64,000 bases of DNA, taken from the NCBI GenBank assembly GCA_902617025.1, contig CACMVB010000006.1:1-64000 (forward strand), in the 5' to 3' direction. The position numbers and the translations under genes are program-made. The stretch comes from an uncultured Pelagibacteraceae bacterium. Its GTDB lineage: Bacteria > Pseudomonadota > Alphaproteobacteria > Pelagibacterales > Pelagibacteraceae. The notes below the pieces were generated by a model. The model worked only from the letters and a program-made list of their open reading frames with translations, did no database searches and had not been told where the DNA came from. Shown here one piece after another: positions 17,004-25,263 of the stretch; position 1 is the stretch's first letter, and every line of letters begins with the position of its first letter.

Positions 17004-17718
17004 TGAGTTAAGTATAGTTTTCCCTCTTTTTAATGAAGAAAAAAGACTTAGAGAAACCTTTTTAGGGATTGCAAAATTCAAAAAAAAAGTTAGAAAAAAA
17101 AAAATAGAAATAATTTTTGTTGATGATGGTAGTACTGATAATTCAGATCTATTAATAAATAAATTTATTAGCAAAGAAAGTTCTAAAAATTTTCTTGTCA
17201 AATTTCATAAATTAAGAAAAAATATGGGAAAAGGTTATGCATTAAAATTTGGAGTTAAGAAATGTAATTTTAATTGGATTTTAACAACTGATATTGATTT
17301 ATCGGTACCATTATCTCAAATATTTGAATGGGAGAAGAAAAATTATTTTAAATCAAACAAAGTTATTTTTGGTTCAAGAAACCACGAAAAATCAAAAGTA
17401 AAAAAAAATTACTTTAGGTATATTTTAGGTAAGTTTTTTAATTTTTTCGTTATTAGTATTTTAAATATTTCATTATTAGATACGCAGTGTGGATTTAAAT
17501 TTTATTTGAATTCAGTGGCAAAAAAAACATTTGCAAATTTAACAAACTATGGATTTACACATGATTTAGAATTAGTACTTATTTTAAGAAAAAAAAAAAT
17601 AAAGATAATCGAAGTTCCTGTTAAGTGGGTACATAAAAAAGGAAGTAAATTAAACATTTTGTTTGAACCAATAAAAATGTTTTTGAATATTCTAATTCTG
17701 AGATTTAAATATTTTTAG
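16996..17718 (+). CDS. GT2 family, dolichyl-phosphate glucosyl/mannosyltransferase-like
   Basis: A 240-residue GT-A enzyme close in layout to ALG5/DPM1. It has LSIVFPLFNEEKRL at the start, VDDGSTDNS at residues 42-50, MGKGYALKFGVKKC near 76-89, the metal-binding DxD in TTDIDLS (D98, D100), and DTQCGFKFY in the second half. It would transfer a hexose to undecaprenyl phosphate for use by periplasmic GT-C enzymes, and membrane proteins of that kind lie nearby. Its end overlaps the convergent DUF6311-like gene by 14 nt. Confidence 0.85.
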   Translation: MINELSIVFPLFNEEKRLRETFLGIAKFKKKVRKKKIEIIFVDDGSTDNSDLLINKFISKESSKNFLVKFHKLRKNMGKGYALKFGVKKCNFNWILTTDIDLSVPLSQIFEWEKKNYFKSNKVIFGSRNHEKSKVKKNYFRYILGKFFNFFVISILNISLLDTQCGFKFYLNSVAKKTFANLTNYGFTHDLELVLILRKKKIKIIEVPVKWVHKKGSKLNILFEPIKMFLNILILRFKYF

Positions 17719-19866
17719 AAAATAAATTAAAATTTAATAGTAAAAAATTTAATTGACGAGAGTCGGGACTTAAAAGTAAATCGAAAGGTGATATTGGACT
17801 ATCATTTTTGAACTCAATGTTTAAATAATTTTTATCAATATTTTCATTTTTAATTTGAAAGATAATTTTTCTTTTGTTCTTTTCAGAGTTTTTATCAAAT
17901 TTTAAATTAAGATTATTATTAAATTTTCCATTAACAAAAACATCGATATCAATTTCTTTATTTTTTTCATTTAAAAATGGAATAACATCCATTTCAAAAA
18001 ACAAATTATTTGTTCTTTTTATCTTAAAAAACAAATTGGAAATTTTACCCTCACTCCAAATTCCATCTTTATTAAAATTATGAGACCATCCAAAACCTAC
18101 AAAATTATTGTTATCATCAAATGCTACTTTTTTTTCTTTAAAAATGTAGGTTGATAGACTTCTATACTATTAAGAATTTCTTTATCTTTCTTATTCATCA
18201 AATTTTTTTTATTTTTTATCATAACCCAAACATTGTCTTTAAAGAAAAAACCAACTTCACTATTTCTGAAAATTTGTTTTAGGGCTAAAAGATGACCAAT
18301 ATTATCAATAATATAAATTGTATTTTCGTCTAATTTTTTTTTACTGAAATTTTCAGCTAGAACATATCTATTATTTGCTGCTTTTTTTCGATCTACTCTG
18401 GCCATTTTGATAATATTAGTTTTATAAATATTATTGACCTCCATAAAGTAAGCAAATTTATCAAAATATTTGTTATAGTTTACAGGATTAGTGGTGATAA
18501 CATATTTTAGTTTTGAAATTTCATCTTTGCCCCAAAATTTATCATTAATTTGTTTAATTTGATTTTTATCATTATTATCTGATGAATAAAATTTTAAAGC
18601 AGGTGAAATATCTATTAATTGAACTGTAAAAATGAATAAAAAAATTAAAAATGAATGTTTTTTAAATTTTAAAAAAATGAAGTATATAGATAAAAAGATA
18701 ATAAAATAACTAACAACCCAAAATAATCTTCCAGAGGATCTTATGATACTTAAGGGTCCGTATAAATAGTCAGAAAGTGGAATAGATAAAATTTCAGTTC
18801 TTCCTATAGCAATATTATTACTCAACGATAATAAAAATATAATTAACATTGCAAAATATATTCCACTATCAAATATTTTATTACTAAGTAATTTAAAATT
18901 ACTTTTGCTTATTAATGAATATATTCCTAAGATAATTAATATTATTCCTCCAAAACCCAAATAATTAAACCCCTCTAACTCTTCCCCCGTAGCTAGTTGA
19001 ATATCAGGTAGTATTAAAGACCAAGAAATATTCTGATGTGAAATGAAAGGGTCGAAAATGCTTAGGAGGTTTAATTTATATATTCCAAAGCCTAATGCGA
19101 ACGTATCTACGACTCTTACTTCAAAATATCCAACTAAAAACATTAATATAAATAACAAAATGTGGCATACCAAAATACAAGATATATATTCTTTAAAATA
19201 TATTTTCTTTTTTAAATAACTAAAAATTTTAATTGAATTAAATATTATTAAATTAATGACAGTAAAATAAAAATGAATTAATGAAGTGAAAAGAATTAAT
19301 AAGATCCAATGCGTATCTTTAGTTTTATCTTTGTTAAATATCAAAAAAATAGATAATATTAAAGTCCAGTGACCGAATAATGCTGGATGCCATCCTATTC
19401 TATAAAGAGCAGGTGGGAAAAGTAGAAAAAAAAAGGATAGAATTATTGATATTTTTTTTTTACCAGTTATTTTAAATATAAGAAAAAAACTTAATATTCC
19501 TTGAAAAAAAAAACAAATAACAAACCATAGTGAGATATATTGAAATTTCTCAGGCAATAAAAAGTTTATCGACTTAAACAAAAGAGCAAGAAAAGGTATT
19601 GAGTCTGAATAAACTATAGAATTTCCTATTTCAGTTCCAAAATTTGGATTAGCACCTAAAGGAAATCTCCAAATATCATTTTTAAAAAAATGCCAGCCTA
19701 GTTGATGCGCTGATCTATCATCACCAGAAAAAAGCCATTGTGTATTACTTAAATTAAGAGTTTCAAAGCCATTAAATAATGAAGTTAAAATTAATGATAC
19801 AAACAAATAAAAAGAAAATATCTTTAAATTAAAATTATTAAAATATTTTTTTGCTATCGATTTCAT
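17705..19866 (-). pseudogene. DUF6311-type membrane protein split by a poly-A frameshift
   Basis: The main frame 19866-18124 encodes 580 residues with about ten membrane segments. The motifs GDDRSAHQLGWHFFKND, PLGANPNFG and YSDSIP after the first segment are typical of DUF6311 membrane proteins, presumed GT-C-like glycan enzymes. It stops with TAG at 18126-18124 after an eight-A run (18128-18135 on the plus strand as T). In the alternative frame the coding continues without interruption as VAFDDNNNFVGFGWSHNF to 17705, a beta-rich soluble C-terminal domain of about 140 residues. One extra A would join them into one 720-residue protein. The start overlaps the O-antigen ligase gene by 29 nt. Confidence 0.75.
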
Positions 19867-21133
19867 GATATTTGTAATTAATTAGCGCTGCAGCAATCCA
19901 TACTAAAGAACCATTCCAAGTTGTAAACAAACTCCCAGTAGATTTAATTGGGAATAACTCAATCATAAAGTTTAATAATATTAAAACCAAAACTAATTTA
20001 TCTATATTCAAAATTTTATTTTGTAAAATCAGTTTTATTTTTTCAATTAAAATAAGTATAACAAATATTGTAATAAACATGAATCCGATCAAACCTGTGT
20101 CATGTAAAACTTCTAAATGATAATTATGTGGATGAGTTGAGCAAATTGTATTTTTTTCTAAAAGATATTTTTTACATTCAAATCTAAAGGACTTAAGTCC
20201 ATTTCCAATTATTTTATTATCATCAAATGATTTAAATGCTGTCAGGAATATTTTTCCATGATTTGGAAGAATTCTGTGTCCAGATGATACTTCTGAGGTT
20301 AAATTCTCTGTCTCATTTGAAACTTTGTTAAAATTTACAAATTTACCAACCTTATTAATAAAACTTTCATATTTAATATTAGTTTGTTCATTTGTTTGAT
20401 ACAGATAAGTAAAAATGGGAGTCAAAAAGATAAAAGCTATAATTAATTTTTTTCTAAATTTGGAAAAAAATATAATTAATATTAATGACGAGGCTATTAA
20501 AATAAAAAAAGAAATTCTGTTACTTGCAACAAATGAGCCAAAAATTATTATCATAATTAGAAATAATGAAGAAAAAAAATTTTTTTTATTATTCTTTTTA
20601 AATATTAACAAACTTCCAATTAAAGAAAAAAGAAACAATTTTTGTAAATAGGCACCAGCGATAGCTTCATGTTCAAAAACTCCTGTTATCCTTCCTTCCC
20701 ATGGCTTATATCCTAAGATATTTTTTCCATAAAAAAACTGAATTATTAAATCTAAAGAGACTAAACTAACTAAAATAATACATACAACAAAAAAATAATC
20801 CAAATTAATTTTATCATTTTTAATTAAAGTTTCTAAAGATAAATAGAGAAGAAAAAATTTTAATAATAATATTGATTTAATTAAGTTTGAGATTTCAATA
20901 GTCTTTACATTTAAAATTGAAGATATGATTATTGTTACAAAAAATAAAAGAAGAAATATACTTGGTCTACTAAGAACTATTTTTATTTTTTTATGCATAA
21001 AAAAGTAAAAGCTCAAAAATAAAAAAATTATCAAATTTATATTTACAATTAAACTTCCAAGTATTAACGAAAGAGGAAAAAAATAAAATGAAATTTCAAT
21101 TAATGAAAAAGGTAATTTTTTATTTAAAGACAT
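19838..21133 (-). CDS. O-antigen ligase / polymerase family membrane protein (WaaL/Wzy_C)
   Basis: A 431-residue polytopic protein with about eleven membrane segments. The Wzy_C signature is visible: ASNRIS near residues 203-208 on one side, and a large periplasmic loop ending in HPHNYHLEVLHDTGLIG at 334-350, with conserved His residues of the ligase family. Such proteins either ligate finished O-polysaccharide to lipid A-core or polymerise repeats, in the inner membrane facing the periplasm. It lies at the right edge of the variable region and is divergent from tRNA-Val, with a 92-bp AT-rich gap that must hold promoters for both. Confidence 0.85.
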   Translation of the reverse strand: MSLNKKLPFSLIEISFYFFPLSLILGSLIVNINLIIFLFLSFYFFMHKKIKIVLSRPSIFLLLFFVTIIISSILNVKTIEISNLIKSILLLKFFLLYLSLETLIKNDKINLDYFFVVCIILVSLVSLDLIIQFFYGKNILGYKPWEGRITGVFEHEAIAGAYLQKLFLFSLIGSLLIFKKNNKKNFFSSLFLIMIIIFGSFVASNRISFFILIASSLILIIFFSKFRKKLIIAFIFLTPIFTYLYQTNEQTNIKYESFINKVGKFVNFNKVSNETENLTSEVSSGHRILPNHGKIFLTAFKSFDDNKIIGNGLKSFRFECKKYLLEKNTICSTHPHNYHLEVLHDTGLIGFMFITIFVILILIEKIKLILQNKILNIDKLVLVLILLNFMIELFPIKSTGSLFTTWNGSLVWIAAALINYKYHEIDSKKIF

Positions 21134-21225
21134 TTAAATTTTATTTGCAAAATGGTAGTTATATTTATATAGCTATTTTGTAATTATTAAATTAAAAATA
21201 ATCTAAATTTAAAATTTTTATTTTA

Positions 21226-21300
21226 GGGCGTGTAGTTCAGTGGTAGAACGCTACGTTGACATCGTAGAGGTCATAAGTTCAATTCTTATCACGCCCACCA
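21226..21300 (+). tRNA. tRNA-Val (GAC)
   Basis: A full cloverleaf: acceptor GGGCGTG pairs with CACGCCC, the D arm is GTTC/GAAC, the anticodon stem CTACG/CGTAG closes a TTGACAT loop with anticodon GAC, and the T arm is ATAAG/CTTAT. The CCA end is encoded (21298-21300). It marks the border between the glycan region and the 5S rRNA gene. Confidence 0.95.
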
Positions 21301-21368
21301 CAGATTAATACTGAATTTAATGAAATTAATGGGTATTTACATATGAAATCAAAACAACTATAAAACAT

Positions 21369-21485
21369 TGCCTGGTAATTATTGCGAAGGGGCCACACCC
21401 GATCCCATACCGAACTCGGAAGTTAAGTCCTTCAGCGCCGATGGTACTTTATCTTAAGATATGGAAGAGTAGGACGTTGCCAGGC
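21369..21485 (+). rRNA. rrf: 5S ribosomal RNA
   Basis: The ends TGCCTGGTAA and TTGCCAGGC pair. Inside are the universal 5S segments ACACCCGATCCCATACCGAA, CTCGGAAGTTAAG, GCGCCGATGGTA and GGAAGAGTAGGACG. Length is about 117 nt. No 23S or 16S gene lies within 21 kb upstream, so it is detached from the rest of the ribosomal operon. It may be transcribed with tRNA-Val and rpmJ. Confidence 0.97.
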
Positions 21486-21495
21486 TTGAAAAATT

Positions 21496-21621
21496 ATGAA
21501 AGTAGCTAGTTCTTTAAAATCACTAAAAAAAAGAGACCTTAATTCAAAGCTAGTTAAGCGAAGAGGAAAGCTTTACGTAATTAATAAAAAGAATCCAAAA
21601 TTTAAAGCTCGTCAAGGTTAA
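21496..21621 (+). CDS. rpmJ: Ribosomal protein L36, zinc-free form
   Basis: A 41-residue basic protein ([14 protein letters not shown]..., ending NPKFKARQG) that matches the longer type-B L36 of the large ribosomal subunit. It has none of the four zinc-ligand Cys/His residues of type-A L36. It begins only about 10 nt after the 5S rRNA gene and has no obvious Shine-Dalgarno of its own beyond AT-rich sequence. It is too short for standard ORF cut-offs but unmistakable by motif. Confidence 0.93.
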   Translation: MKVASSLKSLKKRDLNSKLVKRRGKLYVINKKNPKFKARQG

Positions 21622-21626
21622 TAATC

Positions 21627-21737
21627 ATGAGCGATAACGACTATAAAAAAACATACAACGGTTTTACCAAGTTTGTTTTATGGGGAACATTAGCAGTGAT
21701 AGCTGTTTTAGTAATACTGGCTATTACTTTACTTTAA
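21627..21737 (+). CDS. Small membrane protein, aa3-type cytochrome oxidase subunit IV-like
   Basis: A 36-residue protein with a short polar N-terminus (MSDNDYKKTYNGFTKF) and one membrane helix (residues about 17-35). This is the layout of the bacterial aa3-type cytochrome c oxidase subunit IV family, which in several alphaproteobacteria is encoded directly upstream of the transhydrogenase genes, as here. It starts 6 nt after rpmJ. The link to an oxidase is family knowledge; the sequence itself only shows a single-pass mini-protein. Confidence 0.7.
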   Translation: MSDNDYKKTYNGFTKFVLWGTLAVIAVLVILAITLL

Positions 21738-21756
21738 AATTAAAGAAATTAATAAA

Positions 21757-22851
21757 ATGATAGTAGGTTCAATTAAAGAAGATTTATCATCAGAAAAAAG
21801 AGTTTCTATCACTCCTGAGACAGCAAGGAATATAACTGGCTTAGGATTAAAAGTGTGTATTGAAAAAAATTACGCAACTCATTTGGGTATCAATGATAAT
21901 GAATATAAAAAAACTGGAGTAGAAATTAAAGACTCATCAAGCGAAGTTTTAAACTCAAGTAATTTGATAATAAAGGTAAATTGCCCCTCTGAAAATGAAA
22001 TTAGTTTATTGAAAGATAAATCAATTTTAATTGGTATGCTCAATCCATCAAAAAACAAAGATCAAATAAAAAAAATTATAAAAAAAAAAATAAAAACTTT
22101 TTCACTTGAATTATTACCTCGTATCACACGAGCTCAGTCCATGGATGTATTATCCTCTCAATCAAATTTAGCTGGATACAGAGCGGTAATAGATTGTGTT
22201 GCTGAATTTGAAAAAGCTGTGCCTATGATGATGACAGCTGCTGGAACTGTACCAGCTGCTAAAGTCTTGGTCATTGGAGCAGGTGTAGCAGGTTTACAAG
22301 CAGTTGCAACTGCTAAAAGATTAGGTGCAATAGTTTCAGCAACTGATGTTAGAGCAGCATCAAAAGAGCAAGTTGAAAGCTTGGGTGGAAAATTTTTGAC
22401 CGTAGAACAAACAGAAGATATGGAAACAGCTGGAGGATATGCAAAAGAAGCTACAGAAGATTATAAAAAAAAACAAGCAGAAATGATGAAAGAAGCACTT
22501 AAGAAAAATGATATAGTTATTTGTACCGCACTAATACCTGGTAAACCGGCACCAAGAATATTAAATGAAGATTTAGTAAAATTAATGAAACCTGGCTCTA
22601 TAGTTTACGATTTGGCAGCAGAACAAGGAGGTAATTCTGCATATTCGGAAGCTGGAAAAATAAATACAATTGAGGGAATTAAAGTAATAGGTGTAAAAAG
22701 TTTAATGAATAGTTTGCCACTGACTGCTTCAAGTTTATACGCTAAAAACTTGTTTAGCTTCATAAGAAATTTATATAGTAGAGAAAAAAAAGATTTTAAT
22801 ATTAATTTAGAGGACGAGATAATTACAAAATCATTAATTAGAGAAGATTAA
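21757..22851 (+). CDS. pntAA: NAD(P) transhydrogenase alpha subunit, part 1 (NAD-binding domain I)
   Basis: A 364-residue soluble domain I of the proton-translocating transhydrogenase, homologous to alanine dehydrogenase. It opens with IVGSIKEDLSSEKRVSITPE. The RITRAQSMDVLSSQSNLAGYRAV segment and the Rossmann motif VIGAGVAGLQAVATAKRLGA are present, and it ends with a region matching the short form used with separate domain II. It binds NAD(H) at the cytoplasmic face and donates hydride to NADP+ bound on PntB. The next gene starts after a 2-nt gap; the three-gene split is typical for alphaproteobacteria. Confidence 0.97.
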   Translation: MIVGSIKEDLSSEKRVSITPETARNITGLGLKVCIEKNYATHLGINDNEYKKTGVEIKDSSSEVLNSSNLIIKVNCPSENEISLLKDKSILIGMLNPSKNKDQIKKIIKKKIKTFSLELLPRITRAQSMDVLSSQSNLAGYRAVIDCVAEFEKAVPMMMTAAGTVPAAKVLVIGAGVAGLQAVATAKRLGAIVSATDVRAASKEQVESLGGKFLTVEQTEDMETAGGYAKEATEDYKKKQAEMMKEALKKNDIVICTALIPGKPAPRILNEDLVKLMKPGSIVYDLAAEQGGNSAYSEAGKINTIEGIKVIGVKSLMNSLPLTASSLYAKNLFSFIRNLYSREKKDFNINLEDEIITKSLIRED

Positions 22852-22853
22852 GT

Positions 22854-23165
22854 ATGGAAATAGATCCATTTATATTTAGATTAAGTATATTTATTTTATC
22901 AATCTTTATCGGCTATTATGTTGTTTGGAGTGTTACACCATCTCTACATACACCTTTGATGTCTGTAACAAATGCTATTTCATCTGTCATAATAGTTGGT
23001 GCTATAATAGCTGCATTAGCTGGATCATCAGAGAGTATTTTTGATATATCAAGTATTTTTGGATTTTTAGCTATTGTATTAGCCGCAATAAATATTTTTG
23101 GTGGGTTTTTAGTAACTCAAAGAATGCTTCAAATGTATAAAAAAAAGAAAGATAAAAAGAAATGA
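22854..23165 (+). CDS. pntAB: NAD(P) transhydrogenase alpha subunit, part 2 (membrane)
   Basis: A 103-residue membrane protein with three to four helices, matching the membrane part of the alpha subunit. It contains VVWSVTPSLHTPLMSVTNAISSVI, the conserved PNT segment, and a basic C-terminal tail (KKKKDKKK). With PntB it forms the proton channel of the inner-membrane transhydrogenase. It overlaps pntB by 4 nt (ATGA). Confidence 0.96.
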   Translation: MEIDPFIFRLSIFILSIFIGYYVVWSVTPSLHTPLMSVTNAISSVIIVGAIIAALAGSSESIFDISSIFGFLAIVLAAINIFGGFLVTQRMLQMYKKKKDKKK

Positions 23166-24565
23166 TATCGGCAAACTTATCAGCAATTTTTTATTTAATC
23201 TCAGGAATATTATTTATTCTTGCATTAAGAGGATTGTCTTCTCCGGATACATCCAGACAAGGAAATTATTTTGGAATTGCAGGCATGATAATTGCAATTG
23301 TTGTAACATTTTTATCAGTCGGAAATTTTTCTGCTTCGCTAATTTATGTAGTAACTTTTTTATTAATTGGTGGAGCGATTGGAGCTTTTATAGCCTTTAA
23401 AATCCCGATGACTGCAATGCCAGAGTTGGTTGCAGGTTTTCATAGTTTAGTTGGATTAGCTGCAGTGTTTGTTGCTATAGCAGCTTTTCTAAATCCTGAA
23501 GCTTTCAATTTAGGAGTAGTTGGCGGAATTAAACTAGCAAGTTTAATAGAAATGTCCATTGGCGCTGCAGTAGGAGCAATTACTTTTTCAGGGTCTATTA
23601 TAGCATTTTTAAAATTAAGAGGAATAATGTCTGGATCCCCAATAACTTTTGGCGGTCAACATTTTTTAAATTTGATACTAGGAATAGGAATTTTTATCTT
23701 AATTTATTATTTATGCATCACCCAGTCAGCAAATATTTTTTGGACCGTAATAATGATTTCTTTTCTTGTTGGTGTTTTACTAATTATACCAATAGGTGGT
23801 GCAGATATGCCTGTAGTAATTTCAATGCTAAACTCCTACTCAGGTTGGGCTGCAGCTGGAATAGGTTTTACATTAGAAAATACTGCCTTAATTATTACAG
23901 GAGCACTTGTAGGTTCATCAGGAGCAATACTTTCTTATATAATGTGTAAAGCCATGAATAGGTCCTTTGTAAGTGTAATACTTGGAGGGTTTGGTGCAGA
24001 TAGTTCATCTAGTAATACAAAAGAAAAGCAAGATCAAAAGCCAGTCAAGAGTGGTAATGCTGAAGATGCAGCTTTCTTAATGAAAAATGCTTCATCAGTG
24101 ATTATAGTTCCAGGTTACGGAATGGCGGTAGCACAAGCTCAACATGCTTTAAGAGAGATGGTAGATAAATTAAAAAAGAACGATATCAAAGTTACATACG
24201 CTATACACCCTGTCGCCGGTAGGATGCCCGGACATATGAACGTTCTATTAGCAGAGGCTAATGTTCCATATGATGAAGTGTTTGAGTTAGAGGATATAAA
24301 TAATGATTTTGCTAATTCCGACGTTGCATTCGTGATTGGAGCAAATGATGTAACAAATCCCGTAGCTAAAACAGATCCTAAAAGCCCAATATTTGGCATG
24401 CCAGTTCTTGATGTTGAAAAATGTAAATCCGTTTTATTTGTTAAGAGAAGCTTGTCCCCTGGATATGCTGGAATAGATAATGAATTATTTTATAAAGATA
24501 ATACCTTGATGTTGTTTGCAGACGCAAAAAAAATGACAGAGGATATTGTTAAAAATTTAGATTAA
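23162..24565 (+). CDS. pntB: NAD(P) transhydrogenase beta subunit
   Basis: A 467-residue protein: about nine membrane helices in the first 270 residues, then a soluble NADP(H)-binding domain III with VIIVPGYGMAVAQAQHALREM, HPVAGRMPGHMNVLLAEA, VIGANDVTNP and KRSLSPGYAGI. It uses the proton gradient to drive NADPH formation from NADH. It is followed without a gap by a transaldolase-type gene whose ATG shares its first base with this stop codon, so both may serve NADPH and pentose-phosphate balance. Confidence 0.97.
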   Translation: MISANLSAIFYLISGILFILALRGLSSPDTSRQGNYFGIAGMIIAIVVTFLSVGNFSASLIYVVTFLLIGGAIGAFIAFKIPMTAMPELVAGFHSLVGLAAVFVAIAAFLNPEAFNLGVVGGIKLASLIEMSIGAAVGAITFSGSIIAFLKLRGIMSGSPITFGGQHFLNLILGIGIFILIYYLCITQSANIFWTVIMISFLVGVLLIIPIGGADMPVVISMLNSYSGWAAAGIGFTLENTALIITGALVGSSGAILSYIMCKAMNRSFVSVILGGFGADSSSSNTKEKQDQKPVKSGNAEDAAFLMKNASSVIIVPGYGMAVAQAQHALREMVDKLKKNDIKVTYAIHPVAGRMPGHMNVLLAEANVPYDEVFELEDINNDFANSDVAFVIGANDVTNPVAKTDPKSPIFGMPVLDVEKCKSVLFVKRSLSPGYAGIDNELFYKDNTLMLFADAKKMTEDIVKNLD

Positions 24566-25263
24566 TGAAAACAAAGATATTTTGCGATATAGCTGACTAT
24601 GAAACAATTAAACTTTTTAATAATAAACCAATAGTTGATGGATTTACAACCAATCCCAGTTTAATGAGATTAGCAGGAGCAAAAAATTATAAAAATTATT
24701 CTCTTAAAATTTTGAAGACTTGTAACAAAAAACCAATTTCTTTTGAAGTATTTGCAGATAAATTTAAAAATATGCTTGAGCAAGCCTATGAAATTAATTC
24801 TTGGGGCAAAAACGTTTATGTAAAAATACCTGTTGTTAATTCTAAAGGTAAGTTTACTGGACCAGTAATTAAAGAATTAAGTGATAAGGGAATCAAACTA
24901 AATATAACTGCAGTTTACACTTTTGAGCAAACTCAAAAAATTTTTAAAAACTTAAATAAAAAAACTAAATCTATAATCTCTATATTTGCTGGAAGAATGG
25001 CTGATAAAGGCAAGGATCCACTACCAATATTCAAAAAAAGTATTTCTTTAACAAAAAAGAATAAAAATATTCAAATCCTTTGGGCAAGTACTAGAGAGGC
25101 TTATAATTACACTCAAGCCAAACAAATTAATTGTGATATCATTACTATGCCACCAAAAGTTATCAATCAAATCAATGGTTTTGGAAAAAGTTTCAAATCA
25201 ATGACACTTGACACCGTAAAAAGCTTTCTAGCTGATAGTAAAAAGTCGAGATTTAGTCTTTAA
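24565..25263 (+). CDS. tal: Transaldolase / fructose-6-phosphate aldolase family
   Basis: A 232-residue TIM-barrel class I aldolase of the short TalC/FSA type. FCDIADYETI and VDGFTTNPSL form the N-terminal part, the Schiff-base lysine is K87 in VYVKIPV, and ILWASTREAYN plus DIITMPPKV lie in the C-terminal part. It moves dihydroxyacetone units in the non-oxidative pentose phosphate pathway, or acts as F6P aldolase; short members do both and the sequence does not decide. Its TAA overlaps the convergent typA stop by 4 nt (TTAA). Confidence 0.88.
   Translation: MKTKIFCDIADYETIKLFNNKPIVDGFTTNPSLMRLAGAKNYKNYSLKILKTCNKKPISFEVFADKFKNMLEQAYEINSWGKNVYVKIPVVNSKGKFTGPVIKELSDKGIKLNITAVYTFEQTQKIFKNLNKKTKSIISIFAGRMADKGKDPLPIFKKSISLTKKNKNIQILWASTREAYNYTQAKQINCDIITMPPKVINQINGFGKSFKSMTLDTVKSFLADSKKSRFSL

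Larger units (their letters stand above)
1..21225. other. Surface-polysaccharide hypervariable region (3' part, HVR2-like)
   Basis: About 21 kb of glycan-biosynthesis genes lies directly upstream of a tRNA-Val and a solitary 5S rRNA gene. No 16S or 23S rRNA is present, so the 5S is separated from the rest of its operon. In Pelagibacter the second hypervariable region is known to sit between 23S and 5S rRNA; I recall this from the literature and could not check it. The left boundary is outside the window. The region looks more AT-rich than the core genes to its right, runs mixed strands, and contains two genes broken at poly-A tracts. Confidence 0.8.

Noticed and set aside
21226-21300. tRNA-Val as a phage or island attachment site
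   Set aside because: No integrase gene and no visible direct repeat of the tRNA 3' end was found inside the 21-kb region.
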